Shown: positions 10,562 to 21,854, counted from the first letter of the stretch. The stretch: DNA of 64,000 nt from Hawksworthiomyces lignivorus (GCA_002917075.1 NTMA01000002.1:558001-622000), one strand, 5' to 3'. Numbers and translations: made by a program. Notes: a model not told the origin generated them from the sequence alone.

Positions 10562-13501
10562 TTACTGGTCTTTGCTTTGCACTGCCGGGGTCGTCTTGGT
10601 GCCGTTGTTTCCATTCTCGGTGAACTGCAAGCAGACCTGGTGTTAGCAGATAGGTGTCTCGTATAGGAAACAGAGGCACGACAATTCGCTCTTTGGGACA
10701 GACAGTACTACGTACCTCGGCGATCAGCGTGCGACCAACCTGGATGGACTCTGAGGGCCCTCTCTGGCGCAACCAGAACCTAAAATTCATCTTAATTAGC
10801 GATCATTCCTGTCGGTGACCTGGCACAATGTTGCCCTCGTACGAGAAGAAGGCTCTGGCTGTCTCTGAAGGGAGAAAAAATACTCACAGCTCTTCGGGCG
10901 AACCCTCGCCGTGGGTGGACAACTTCCGGGTTTCTTCCTCAAGGGTCGCACGGGTGATCGACTCTACGCCAGCTCCACTTCCAGAGTCCGCGCCGGCACT
11001 GCCGATGGCCTCCTCGGCCGCCACGTCGCCACCCAGCGCTTCGGCTAGTACGAGCTTGCGGAGCGCAAAGCGCTCAGCGCGCTCCTTCTGCAGGCCAGGG
11101 CTGTCCATGGAACCGATGACGTAGCGCACAACGAGCTGGATGAGCAGGTAGGCATGCTCAGCGCCGAGGATCGCGAGGAGCAGGGCCCAGGCGCGGATGT
11201 CCCAGGGCGAGCGGTCGGCACCGTAGGGGTTAGCGCCGGCGCGGAACAGGAAGACGACAGCGGCGCTGGTGATGCTGCCCAGCCACGACAAGAAGCCGAG
11301 GGCGGTGAGCCAGGGTCCGATGGAGTCGCCGCGCCAGGGGATGGGCCGGCGACAGCCAATGGCGATCTTCATGGCATCAGAGCGCGCCTCGACCCAGTTG
11401 TTGACGAGGAACGAGCAGGCCGTCAGCGGCCACACCACGGAGAAGAGCGACAAGTAGCCGAACTGCACCACCATCTCGCGATAGTCGATGGTGACGTCAT
11501 ACACATCGAGAGTCGCCTCGCTGCGGACGCGCTGCAGGAACGCCGCCTCCTCGGGGGCGTCTTTGACGTGGGCCACGCCGCCGTGGTTACGCGCCGCGAT
11601 CTCCTCGGAGACGTCTTTAACCGCCTGGAAGACCTTGCGCTTGACATAGGGCACGACCACCTCGGTGAGAAAATTGACAATCTGCGCCGTGACGGTGAAG
11701 TAAATGACCTGCTTGGTGAGGCGGTCCGGGTTGACCTGGAAGGCTACGTGGTGAGCCGCGGCCGAGGCAGCCGCGCCCTTTTCGGCGGCGGCCGTCACAT
11801 TCGCATCGCCGGTCAGTCGCTGAGCCGTAATCTGGAAGACATCAAGATAGGGAACGAGGACTTTGCCGAACGGCACGTAGATAAAGGCTGTTAAGAAGAC
11901 GGGCAGGAACGACGTAATGAAGTTAATGACGAAGATCTTCTGGACGAACGCATCTTGGTGGGCTGCGGAAGAGAATGTTAGCAGAGAAATGGGAAGCACG
12001 GAAACTCCCCCCCAAAAAGTTCATAAAAGAAGGAAAGGTAAGACGGCCTACCGTCCTGTGTTGCGTAGTTTTCGAGATTCGTAAGCTGCTCCGCAAAGTT
12101 CGTGAGAACCGTCGTGAGCATGGGCATGAAGACAGTCAACAGGATGGTGGGCAAGAAGTTCTGAAGACCAGTCAGTAATCAGACAAAAAAAAAAGTCTGC
12201 TCGTAAAACTAGGCTCCATAAGAAGGAAAAAAAAGACGACATCAGAGAAACAAAACGGACCAGGTACTGCTTGAACGGGCCCGTGTACAGCTCGGTGATG
12301 AAGATCTCGATGGAGAAGCAGGCGGCGATGAGGCTGCCGAGCGCGGCGACGCAGGCCAGGGCGAAGGGGACCTGCAGCAGCTGGCAGCGCAGGCGGCGGA
12401 AGGGGGAGAAGACCTTGACGGTCTCGCCGGTGACGGGGTCGCGGTCCTCACGCTCGTAACGGAACTGGGGTCGGGGCAACTGGATGCGGGAGACGCCGCG
12501 CACGCCCCACTGGACGGCGAGGTCGACCTCGCGCTTCTTCCAGTACTCGAAGAAGACGACGGTCCACAGGCTGTTGACGACGGCGTAGAACCAGGAGAAC
12601 TGGCCGATGAGCAGCCAGGCGGCGAAGCCGAAGGCGGCCGGGAACAGCAAAAAGGCAAAGTAGCTCTGCAGAAAGGCAAAGTAGAAGGCGACCTTCTCGC
12701 CGAACTTGTCGCGGATGGCGTCGAGGTCGGCGGCGTCCAGCATGTACTGGCCGCTCCACTTCTTGATCCAGGCGCGGTTGAAGGCGTGGTCGTGCAGCGG
12801 GAACACGGCCGCCACGTGCTTCCACCGGGTGGGCTCGGCCAGGCCGCCGCCCTCGCCGTCGTCGCTGCTGCTGACGCCCTGCGGCGTGATGCCGGCGCCA
12901 CCCTCGGCCTTGGGCTTGGTCAGCAGCAGGTACGCGATGCGCAGGCGCTCGGCCTCGGAGATGGGCTCCTCGGCGAAGAAGGCGTCCAGGTCGACGCCGC
13001 CGCCGCTGCCGCTAACCGCACCGCCGCCCGGGCTCTTGCTGCTGCTGCGGGTGGGCGGCGCCGTCGTGCGGATGCCGTACAAGTAGTCCTGCAGGCGGTT
13101 GCGGTAGACCTGGGCGCGCAGCAGGCGTTCGGAGCTGATCTTGACAAAGACCAGCAGCGAGGCGCGGTCGGCGCCGGGGCGGACTTCGGTAGCAAAGCCG
13201 GCCTTGGCGAGCGCCTCGATGAGCTGGATGAAGGCAGCCTCGGCCTCGTCGCGCTCCTTGGGCGGGACCAGGTAGTGGATGACATAGTCCACTCTGGGGC
13301 GGGGGGTGTTAGCAATGAGCAAAATGAGACGAAGGAATTTGAAGCAGCGAGGGGGAGCTCAGGAAGCGAGGGCAGGAAAAGAGTCAGAGCTGGAAAGGGA
13401 GGAAGAAGAAGAAGAAGAAAGAACACTGCGTACTGAAAATTACTGTTCAGCTCCGGCTTGTCGGCATGGCCATGGCCGTATATGTCGGAGATGGTGGCCA
13501 T
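10562..13501 (-). CDS. TMEM16/anoctamin family lipid scramblase (nhTMEM16/afTMEM16-like)
   Basis: Six exons (13501-13434, 13293-12261, 12160-12052, 11962-10888, 10779-10716, 10624-10562) give 803 residues in frame. The product is the fungal TMEM16 type, a Ca2+-activated phospholipid scramblase or ion conductance with ten membrane helices. Visible landmarks: N-terminal VDYVIHYLVPPKERDEAEAAF, then FPLHDHAFNRAWIKKWSGQY; the first membrane region KVAFYFAFLQSYFAFLLFP; the block VDLAVQWGVRGVS; KQYL joined across an intron to NFLPTI; helix 6 QIVNFLTEVVVPY with the Asn and Glu used for Ca2+; helix 7 LVNNWVEARSDAMKIAI followed by RRPIPWRGDSIGPWLTALG; and AEHAYLLIQ in helix 8. The C-terminal tail FWLRQRG also matches. 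It is longer than the ~735-residue fungal structures, because of Gly/Ser-rich loop insertions after residue ~100. The start at 13501 has a good context. Confidence 0.92.
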
Positions 13502-14776
13502 GGGATGGAGACGCTTCGAGGAAACCAAATCGATACGCTTGAAATCCAAGACAGCAGAAGAAGCTTACTAGGTCCTGTTTCGCAGGAGAACGGGAAATAG
13601 GAGACAAAAAGGAGGGGAGCTACGTAGAAGAGGTGCAGGATCGTGAAGAAGCAATTCACAGGAAAAGAAAAGAAGGAGATGAGTGAGATACGAGATCGCA
13701 GGGCGAGGAGCAGAGAGCGAGAAAGGGCTACTTGGCAGAGCTGAAGGGGACAACGTCACCGAGCAAGGAGTTGGACGCCGCTCCTCCAATCAGTTGCAGC
13801 GCCAAAAGCTAACCCCAATCGATCCCCAAATCTACGAATTACGCCGTCGCATCACCTACAGCCAATGGTGCGAATACTACCCACTGGTAGATCTCTCATC
13901 TGTGCTCTGTATACCTGAGAATTTCCTGGTATTCCTCTCCGCTCGAAAGTACCTGAAAAAAAGGGCCGCTACACTAGGACAGTAGAAAAATGGGAGAAGG
14001 CAGCTGAAAAGCGCCAGGCTAGCAAGCTGCACGAAGAGCTAAAGTGGAGAGGCAAATCCTACTTCTCTCTGAAGCACACGTAATAGTCCCGTCTCTTTCG
14101 GTTGGTCTGTGCTCTCAGCCGTCAGACGGGAAGAAAAGCTTGGCGGTAGAATTCGGGTGCGACAATGTGGAGACAGGAAAAGAGTGTGAGATCTGTGAGG
14201 ACGATGTGCATGCGCTACAAAGTACGAGTACGTTGTATAGTGTTTGAAAACAGTGCCCAGAGATGGCGAGGGATGAAGCCGCCTTACACGGGCGCGGTAC
14301 TATTCTACAAATGAGGCTCAATCCTACAGCACCTAGAACGGCCGAGACTTGTTCCAGAAGAAAGCATATATCTACTATTCGTTGGCCTTGTCGTGTCTGC
14401 AAATTCAAGACGGCAAGCAGGAAGCTATGAATATTATGGCTCATGAAGAACTGCACTGTAATCGCTTTTCTTGCGGCCGCCAGCATGAGGCCGCCTGTCT
14501 ACCCAGCAGAGAGCTTGGTGAAGCGAGCGCGCAACCTGAAATGGTGAGGGGCCAGAGCTTGAAAAGATTGCACCATATTACTTTAGCAGCATTCTGGCTA
14601 TTACAAAGCTTGTCTTTGTTACATGCTGTAAGCTGCTACAGCTTGGCTAAAAGCTCAAACATAGCTCTTACAGCGAGTACAGGGTTATAAGCTCTTACTA
14701 CCAGAGGAGTTGTGTCGCTGTAAATGTGTAATAATTGAAACATCCCTAACCCCTATACTGTTAAGAAAGTAGGGAA
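13502..14776. other. Intergenic: TMEM16 upstream region
   Basis: Contains the TMEM16 promoter and leader (leftmost part) and unassigned sequence up to the SDHAF4 remnant. Short ORFs here have no recognisable product. From about 14560 the sequence becomes AT-rich and has several AGCT-containing short inverted repeats, e.g. GCTGTA...TACAGC at 14625-14642. Confidence 0.5.
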
Positions 14777-14953
14777 ATCTCAGACCAGCAGGCCGAGTTC
14801 GAGGGCCTGGTGCGGCAGGCGGCCGAGTCGGCGCCAGAACTCGAGGGCGAGCGCAACCCCAAGACCGGCGAGACGGAAGGGCCGAAAAACGAGCCGCTGT
14901 GGTAGGGCAGCGACGGGGGTTGGAGCTGAAACGGACGGGTGACGGACTTTTAA
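14777..14953 (+). pseudogene. SDHAF4/Sdh8 (succinate dehydrogenase assembly factor 4) pseudogene fragment
   Basis: Read in one frame from 14777, this stretch gives DQQAEFEGLVRQAAES, then ELEGERNPKTGETEGPKNEP and LW, a TAG stop at 14903, GSDGGWS, a TGA stop at 14927, and NGRVTDF before a terminal TAA at 14951. This matches the conserved C-terminus of the DUF1674 family (NPKTGE-x-GGPK-x-EP ... DWSYNGRVTDF), which chaperones flavinated Sdh1. Two in-frame stops and a shortened middle, where the family usually has more residues before the NPKTGE block, make it non-functional. No N-terminal or mitochondrial-targeting part is visible upstream. The functional copy is presumably elsewhere. One stop fits transitions (CGG TGG to TGG TAG). 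Confidence 0.75.
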
Positions 14954-15426
14954 CAGAGTAAGCGTCCGCGCCTAACCGGGGATGCTTGTGGCACACCAGC
15001 GGCAAAAATAAGAGGACGAATGCTATACATAGACACCTCAGATGCCACAGATACGATGTGGAGCAGGCGACAGGTCGACGACAAACCGTTCTAAATCGGC
15101 AAAAAGGAACACTACTCTAAAAAAGGAGGTTTCGTAGGTTTGGTGGTCTCACTTTGACCAATATCATTAAGAAGGTGGATTTGGAGTAAAGGGCTATGCT
15201 GAGCTAGCTATACAGAAATCCTGCTCTTCTCTAAGAGAAAGGGTTAAAAGCAACAGAGCATTGGCACTCACAAAAAATAGAAACGCAAAATTATATCTCC
15301 TTTTACACCCATTAATATCTACTGCCCCGCATATACATGTGCAGCCTCATTGTCTTCGTGCAAGAAAAAGAAGAAAAAAAAAAGAAGTCTAATTTAAATC
15401 TGTTTCCCAATTTTTTATCACATTGA
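14954..15426. other. Intergenic, AT-rich
   Basis: AT-rich sequence between the SDHAF4 remnant and the ribose-5-phosphate isomerase stop. The right end should be the isomerase 3' UTR. No ORF supported. Confidence 0.5.
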
Positions 15427-16336
15427 TTATGCCTTGCGAACCTGCACGCTTCCGTCGGCCATGCCAAAGTAGGCGGCGATGGGCTTCTGGGCGCCGCCCT
15501 GGCCGCCCTTGGCCTCGAGCCCATTGAAGCCGGTAAAGAGACCGATCTCGACGATGCCGGGGATCTTGATGAGGCGGTCGGCCAGGCCGTCGACGGTCCA
15601 GACGCCGCCGGCGCCGTCCTCGGCGGCGGTCTTGTCCTGGGGCAGCTGCAGGGGCAGGAAGGGCGCGTCGATCAGCCACATGCTGTTGTCGGTGACGACG
15701 GGGCCGGCCTTGCGCGGCAGGCCCTGGCGGATCTGCGGGTTCTGGGAGCCCAGCAGGGTGAGCTCGCGCAGCACGCGCTTGGCGGCGAGGGGCAGGACCT
15801 CGATGGGGATGCCCTGCTTCCAGCTGGTGCCGAGGCGAGGGGAGAGCTTGCGGTAGTCTGGAAGGTGGAGGAGGAGGAGAACAATTAAGCAATGTCAGCG
15901 ATGTTTAAGTAAAAAAAAAAAAAAAAAAAAAGAGCAGCAAGTACGTACCGGCCACACAGATAAACTTGGTGGCGGCGGTAGCGACGATCTTCTCCTGGAA
16001 GAGGCAGGCGCCGCCGCCCTTGATGAGGTTGAGGGCCTCGTCGACCTCGTCGGCGCCGTCGAAGCAGACGTCGAGCGAGGTGCCCAGCGGCAGCTGGGCG
16101 ATGGAGGCCAGGCGCAAGTGGGCGTCCTCAATCAGGGCGAGCGACTGGTCGCCGGTGGGGTAGAAGGTCATGGGGCCGGTGATCTGGGGGCCCAAGGCGG
16201 CAATAGCCTCGACGACGTAGACGACGGTGGACCCGGAGCCGATGCCGACATGGCGAGCGCCGGCGTCCAAGTGGTCCTTGACGGCCTGGTAGGCGGCAGC
16301 CTTCTTGGACTGCTCGATGAGTGCGGCGGCGCTCAT
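15427..16336 (-). CDS. RKI1: Ribose-5-phosphate isomerase (type A)
   Basis: Two exons (16336-15949, 15857-15427) encode 272 residues. The enzyme interconverts ribose-5-phosphate and ribulose-5-phosphate in the non-oxidative pentose phosphate pathway. Family signatures are all present: the phosphate-binding loop HVGIGSGSTV, the active-site block DVCFDGADEVDEALNLIKGG followed by LFQEKIVA (catalytic Asp, Lys and Glu), and the C-terminal IPGIVEIGLFTGF. The length is normal. The intron 15858-15948 is GT-AG with a GCTGAC branch site and a 21-base A tract (T on the sense strand). The start at 16336 gives the usual N-terminus MSAAALIEQSKK and has a G at -3. An upstream in-frame ATG at 16549 could add 71 residues; see findings. 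It is divergent from the phosphoesterase gene across 1.4 kb. Confidence 0.93.
15911..15931. repeat. A21 homopolymer in the RKI1 intron
   Basis: Twenty-one consecutive A on the + strand, which is a T tract in the sense strand of the isomerase intron, just after the donor. It does not interrupt coding sequence. Its length is likely to vary between strains. Confidence 0.9.
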
Positions 16337-17103
16337 GGCTGCGGTTGCGGTTGCGGGTCGGAACGGAGGAGCACGACGGAGAAGAAGAGGTCGGGGGCGA
16401 GGGAGCTGACTACAAGAGAGGAGACGGCGTGGACCGGCGATATAGCGGGGGAGAGGGACTGCCGAGGAGAGGAGAAGAACAGGAAGAAGAGGAAGCCCGT
16501 GTGGTAGGCGATGCAGCGGCTTTGCCAGAGGAGAAAAGAGCTTATTCATGTGAAAGTGGGACTCTCGTGTGTTCGCTCCCAGGCGCGCTGAAACTGGTGC
16601 TGTTTTAAAGCTTCCTGTCCCGGATCGGGTGGGAGAGGACAGTCAGAAATCGCCTGCTTTGAATTCTGCCGCTCAGCCCACCGCGTACCCGCATAAAAGG
16701 ACGGGACTGCTCCATTGACGCATTTTGCACCGGAACTCTCTGCTTTCTGCTTGCCCAGAGGCATTGGAGGGGTCGTCTCGCCCACTAACACACTAACACT
16801 ACATTCATGAATGGTTAGTGAGGGTTACCCACTGATTACCAAATCTAGACGCACAGCTATAAGCCAACTATCCCCTGTAACGGACTAGCGCAGAGGGATT
16901 CTAATTCCGCGTATAAGACAGCACCTGAGTAAAAAGAAAAGCACAGAGCGCCACTGTAATAATGCCATAAGCCAGTAAGAGGACCAGCATGTCTTTGTCT
17001 TTTTTTTGCAGGTCGGAAATCCCTCACAGCTACATAGCTTTGCAAAACAGAAGCAGATCGAGATTGAGCTTCCTGGTAATTATTATCTGGGTGCTTTTCA
17101 CCT

Positions 17104-17131
17104 TTTTTTTTTAAATTTTTTTTTTTTTTTT
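17104..17131. repeat. T-rich homopolymer pair
   Basis: Two T runs separated by AAA, about 630 bases upstream of the phosphoesterase start. Possibly a nucleosome-excluding poly(dA:dT) element; that role is inference. Confidence 0.7.
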
Positions 17132-17234
17132 ACCGGACCAGTTTTCCCTATGAGGTCATTGGATTGGACCCTGTCTGCCCCCCTGTCTGCCCCTCTAATG
17201 CACAAGCACTCAATCACTCAATACAATACACCTT

Positions 17235-17323
17235 TGCACACGCATTTTCACGCCTTCGCACATGCATGTACACGCATACACAGATACACAAACACCACAC
17301 ACACAACACAAGCTCACACACAC
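17235..17323. repeat. CA-rich imperfect microsatellite
   Basis: A stretch of imperfect CA/CACA repeats with TGCATG-like interruptions (ACACAACACAAGCTCACACA near its end). Non-coding. Confidence 0.7.
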
Positions 17324-17761
17324 TGCGTCTTTCAAACAACTACATTTTGCACTTTCCAGCGCATAGATTGGTGGTACCCAATAGTGTTGGGTCTAAGCAA
17401 GGCGTGGTGCGCAGAACTATCCATGCGGTGAACATTCTAGCCACTAGCAGCACCCGCACCTCAGCGGGATGGAGTAGACTTGGAGCCGTCTTTGCTCCCG
17501 GCGAGGTATCTGCCTCAACTTGCAAAAAGTGATAAGGCATCTTGTAGAAAATAGTAGGGCACACAATTTTATGAGATGGTTAAGCAGCATCGCATTTTGT
17601 TTTTGCGAGCACCTTTCATAATTTTTTTTGCCAAAGGCGGCCCCAGTAATTGATTTTAAGTCTCCCGTCGGGATTGCCACTTGCCGACACTATCTAGAGA
17701 CCGCCGCCGCGTTCCCTTATCTCTCCCGAAGATCACCCACGCCACGCGCACACCGCTACCC

Positions 17762-19110
17762 ATGGCGCCTCCGCTGCTGGTCCGGCTCGGACTGAGCCAG
17801 CCGCAGCAGTGGAACCCGCCGTTTGTGCTAGACCGCGTGCTGGCCTCGCCCGTGCGCGCCGCTGCCTACTACCTGTGGCAGTGGCTCGCGGCCGTGCGGA
17901 CCTGGGCTGCGGCGACGGCCGAGGCGGTGCGAGGAGCGCGCCGGCCGAATACGACCGAGAAGGCCGCCGCCGGCGCGGTACGCATCGTGTGCCTGTCGGA
18001 CACGCACGACATGATCGTGCCCGGCGTGCCGGACGGCGACCTGCTGATCCACGCGGGCGACCTGACCAACGCCGGCACGCTCGAGGACGTGCAGCGCCAG
18101 TTCGACTGGCTAAAGTCGCTGCCGCACGCCCACAAGATCGTCGTCGCCGGCAACCACGACACCTGGTTCGACCCGGCCGCCCGCGCCGCCGCCGGCATGC
18201 CCTCGCCCGCCGACTCCTCCTTTACGCCGTCCGCCGCCCTCGCCCTCGGCGACAACGTCCACTACCTCGAGCACAACGCCGTCACCCTGCAGTTCGCCAA
18301 CGGCCGCCAGCTCAAGATCTACGGCGCCCCGGACATTCCCAAGTGCGGACCCGACACGTTTGCGTAGGTGTCCCTCGACCCGCTTGCTGTCTTTCTCTCT
18401 CTGCTGACCTCTGCTCCTCCCCCCCCTTCCCTCAGCTTCCAATATGAGCGGTCTTCGCCTCCCTGGAAAAATACCATCCCAGACGATATTGACGTTCTTA
18501 TCACGCATCCTCCTCCGGTATGTTCCCCCCCCCCCTTTCTTGAACAAATCATTTCAAACTGCACTCTTCGGGATAGCTGACGAAACTGACGAAACAGCGC
18601 CACCACCTCGACCTCGGCCTCGGCTGCGCCGGCCTCCTGCAGGAGGTCTGGCGCGTCCAGCCCAAGCTGCACGTCTTCGGCCACGTCCACTGGGGCGCCG
18701 GCCGCGAGGTCGTGCACTGGGACGCCGCCCAGCGCGCCTACGAGTCCCTGATGGGCGTGGCGACCGTGGGCGACGCCGACTGGCAGCCGGCTGCTGCTGC
18801 TGCTGCTCAGCCGGCCAAGGCGGCCGAGAAGAGCCAGAAGACGGACCTCCTCGCCTCACTCTCAGTGTCGCTGTCACAGGCACTGCCGGGGCTCGCCGCC
18901 CTGCCCGACCGCCTCCTGCAGCTCGGCCGCCTGCTCGCCGCCGCTGCCGCCTCGACCCTGCTGCTGCCCGTCCACCTAGTGGCCCCCAACGGCGCCGCCG
19001 CGTTCGCGCCCCGCAGCGGCTCCGGCAAGAGCACTATCTTCATAAACGCTGGCCAGATGTACGGCAACACGGGCCGGCTGGGCCACAACATCGAGGTCAT
19101 CGATCTGTGA
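17762..19110 (+). CDS. Calcineurin-like metallophosphoesterase (MPPED1/2-like)
   Basis: Three exons (17762-18363, 18436-18517, 18598-19110) encode 398 residues with GT-AG introns. The product is a binuclear-metal phosphoesterase of the MPPED1/MPPED2-like group. Metal and catalytic motifs are in order: D80-x-H82 in CLSDTHD, G99-D100 in IHAGDLTN, G130-N-H-D in VVAGNHDTWF, T-H in DVLITHPPP just before the second intron, and G256-H-x-H in HVFGHVHWGAG. The N-terminal 70 residues are hydrophobic and amphipathic, possibly a membrane or mitochondrial association segment. Residues about 270-370 are an Ala/Leu-rich insertion not expected in the core fold. The end IFINAGQMYGNTGRLGHN matches the family's C-terminal strand. 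The physiological substrate is unknown. It converges on PEX12. Confidence 0.88.
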
Positions 19111-19512
19111 TTTTCTCTTTTTGTCTTTTTTTTTCTCTTACCTTATTTCTTTCCTTGTGTTACTTTCACTTTTTTTTTTTTTCTTTTCCTTTTGTTTATG
19201 TGATAAAAATGACTTTTTGCTGCCTTTTATGAACGAAGGGGCTTCTCTATGATACAAACGCAAAATATATACCCACCCTACTCTTGTCCCCTTCGCTCTA
19301 CTAGTTTCTTATAGAATAGTTACAGAACAGAACAGAACAGCTGAATCGAATATGACCATTATACAATGCCAAAGCAATGGTAATAACCCGTCGTTTACGG
19401 ACAAAACGAAGAAGGAAAAGGAAAACGCCAAAGTGATGCAGTGTTCCCCCTCGGGGCCCTTTTTGTCGGTCTTGTTTCTTTCAATGCGCTTCGCCTCTCC
19501 CCCGCCACCCTC
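19111..19512. other. Convergent 3' region, phosphoesterase / PEX12
   Basis: Four hundred bases with T-rich runs directly after the phosphoesterase stop, fitting two overlapping or adjacent 3' UTRs. A short tandem (AGAAC) run, ACAGAACAGAACAGAACAG, lies at about 19321-19339. No ORF supported. Confidence 0.6.
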
Positions 19513-19862
19513 TTACACCATCAGCCGCCGCAGCCCCTCGGTGCCGCCCAGGATGCGCCGCCCCGTGACGGCGCAGCGGCCCTCGCCGTTCTCCCAGCGG
19601 CCCTGCTTGCCGGCCATAAAGGCCTCCTGGCGGTCGTGCTGGCCGGACACCCACTTGTGGATGCAGACGTAGCAGTAGACGACGCCGGTCTGGCAGGCGG
19701 TGGGCGTGGTGATGGGCTCGCCGCAGATGGGGCAGTCGGCCGAGGAGGCGGGCGCGGGTACGGTGAAGATGGGCCGCAGCGAGGGCTTGGCGACGGGCGC
19801 CGCGCGGGCGAGCTCCTCCTCCTCGGTGGCGGGGTCGCCGTCGCCGCCGTCCAGCCGCGGCC

Positions 19863-19894
<32 letters not shown>

Positions 19895-20961
19895 TCCTTT
19901 TTCAGGATGCCCTTGCGGCCGATGGACCCTGTGCTGCTGCTTATACTAGTGGTGGTGGTGGTGGTGGCGGCGGCAGCGGCGGCCGTGCCACTAGTGCTGT
20001 TCTTCGCGGCGTCTGCGTGCGCCGACGGCAGCCCGGCGGCCAGCGGCGGCGGCAGGTCGAGGTGGGCGGTGGCCTTGCGGGCGAGCTGCTTGGCAAAGTC
20101 GGAGGCGTGCCACCACTCGAGGAACTTGAGGGCGAAGATGCTGGCGGGCAGGACGAGCGAGAGGCCGCCGAGCAGGCGGGCGGCGAGGGAGGCCGGGGGC
20201 GCCGAGCCGGCGGCAGAAGAGGAGGAGGACGATGCGCCGCTCTCGAGCGCCTCGAGCGCGCGGTAGTCGGCGGCGGTCATGCGGCGCACGCGGGTCTGGA
20301 CGAGCCACAGCAGGGGGCTGGCGAAGCGGGTGCCGTCGAAGAGGTAGGCCAGGTGGTAGGCGAGGACGGCGAAGCCGTAGGCGGCGTGGACGGACGGGTA
20401 GACGTTGCGCAGGAACCAGCGCGCGGCGTGGCGCAGGCGGTCGCGCAGCGTCGGGTTGGCCGGCAGCCGCTGGTAGGCGGCGCCCAGGCGGGCGCGCGGC
20501 GCGTCGCGCTCGTAGGCGGCGTCCAGCCGCCGCTTGAGGTACGGCACGCCCACGACCACGGCCAGGTTGCGCCACAGCGCGGCCGCGTCGCCGCCCACGG
20601 CCAGCATGCCGCCGACGACGTCGGGCGCGGCGGCGGCCGCCCGCGGCAGCTCGGCCGACCGCGCCGCGGCGCCGCTCGCCAGCACGCGCTCGCGCTTCAG
20701 GCCGTAAAAGTGCTCCGTAAAGGTGCCGCCGCGCGTGCGCAGGTAGTGGTGCTCGACCGCCAGCATCGCCAGCGCGTACAGCTCGTCAAACGAGTTGAGC
20801 GCCCGCAGCAGGTACCGCGGGTACCGCTGCGTCGCCACCGTCAGCAGATACCGCAGCGTCGGCGGCAGCAGCCCGTGCAGCTGCTGCTCCGACAGCAGCT
20901 CAAACAGCGACGGCTTCTGCTCGTCCACCATGGCCGCGCCGCCCGCGGCCGCAAAGTCCAT
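19513..20961 (-). CDS. PEX12: Peroxin-12, RING-type peroxisomal ubiquitin ligase subunit
   Basis: A single-exon gene encodes 482 residues. PEX12 forms the RING ubiquitin ligase complex with PEX2 and PEX10 in the peroxisome membrane, which ubiquitinates the PEX5 receptor for recycling. The N-terminal Pex2/Pex12 domain is visible from [23 protein letters not shown] through [28 protein letters not shown] and [13 protein letters not shown] to a central hydrophobic part ([21 protein letters not shown]). A low-complexity Ser/Thr/Ala linker (about 290-390) precedes the C-terminal RING-like domain from about 410: [14 protein letters not shown], then [10 protein letters not shown] and CAVTG. The RING lacks some zinc ligands, as is usual for PEX12. 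The start at 20961 is used; a second Met lies at codon 11. GC content is very high. Confidence 0.93.
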
Positions 20962-21795
20962 CTTTGCTCTCTCGTGCTCCTGTCTCTCTCTTGCGTTGTG
21001 TAATGAACGGGCGGATGGATAGTCGGCTAGTTGAGGCGCTTAGAAACGGATGGTTTGTCTCTCAGCAGGGAGGGTTCAGCGTCCAGCTGTCATGGCAGAG
21101 ACAGCTTTCGTAGTTTCGTTTCAGATGATGTAGAGGGAAAGAGGCCGTAGTGCAGAGCACCTAAAGTCATATGGAGCAATAAGCGCAAGCATAGGGATCG
21201 CAAGGATGGCCGATCTGCTCGTGGTGGTCGGCCCTTGTGAAGAGAGGCAAAACGCGATTATGCCTGCAGGACCAATGACCTCGGCTCGGCAAGCGGGGCC
21301 TCCTTGCTTTTTGTACACTACCTGAGCTGACAGCGCTAATAGGCCTGGGAGTATACTAGTCATACTGGGTAGTTAGGCTAATATTTTTCCAACTCTGTTA
21401 AGAGCTAGCCAGAAAACGGCCTCCCCAGCAGCAACACACAAACTCCACCGTCACTTTTGCAGAGATCTACTGTGGATTCTCATGTTTGCGGGACGTTCTA
21501 CCTCTAAGTTTAAGCTTACAGTGAGCCGAAAGACACAATCTACATGTAATAGGATAGCTACCTAAAAAAATAGGTCAGGAATGTGAGTAGAAAGGGAGCC
21601 GATGAATTGGTCTCTTAGAAAGCAGCATCAATTTGGCGTCAGTTGAGCTCTAATCAAGATGAATTCGTGAAGACATGGCGAGCTAGGTGTATATAACTGA
21701 ATGGGTTCTACCACTAATTTCAAACATCACATGCATCTTATTAGACCCAAACTACACATCTGCGGTCGGCAAGATGAGAATGACGAGAGCAGCTC

Positions 21796-21828
<33 letters not shown>

Positions 21829-21854
21829 ACAAAAAGAACATTTTGTGTCCATGT
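20962..21854. other. PEX12 promoter side and tRNA 3' flank
   Basis: Contains the PEX12 leader and promoter (left) and the tRNA-Asn terminator (right). Short ORFs only; none is recognisable. Confidence 0.6.
21800..21827 (-). terminator. Pol III terminator T tract (tRNA-Asn)
   Basis: Twenty-eight A on the + strand, read as a long T run on the minus strand 27 bases after the tRNA 3' end. RNA polymerase III stops at four or more T. The length is far more than needed. Confidence 0.75.

Larger units (their letters stand above)
16337..17761. other. Divergent intergenic region RKI1 / phosphoesterase
   Basis: A 1.4 kb region between two divergent starts, so it should carry both promoters. It includes the possible 5' coding extension of the isomerase (16337-16549), T tracts at 17104-17131 and a CA-rich stretch at 17235-17323. 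No separate gene is supported. Confidence 0.6.

Noticed and set aside
11154..11894. 246-codon + strand ORF opposite TMEM16
   Set aside because: Antisense shadow of a well-supported TMEM16 exon; no recognisable domain.
19010..19040. Walker A-like GSGSGKST near the phosphoesterase C-terminus
   Set aside because: No Walker B or P-loop NTPase fold around it; the following residues match the family's normal C-terminal strand, so the match is by chance.
19441..21003. 520-codon + strand ORF opposite PEX12
   Set aside because: Shadow of a very GC-rich gene; Gly/Arg/Ala-rich low-complexity translation with no motif, while the minus strand encodes a clear PEX12.
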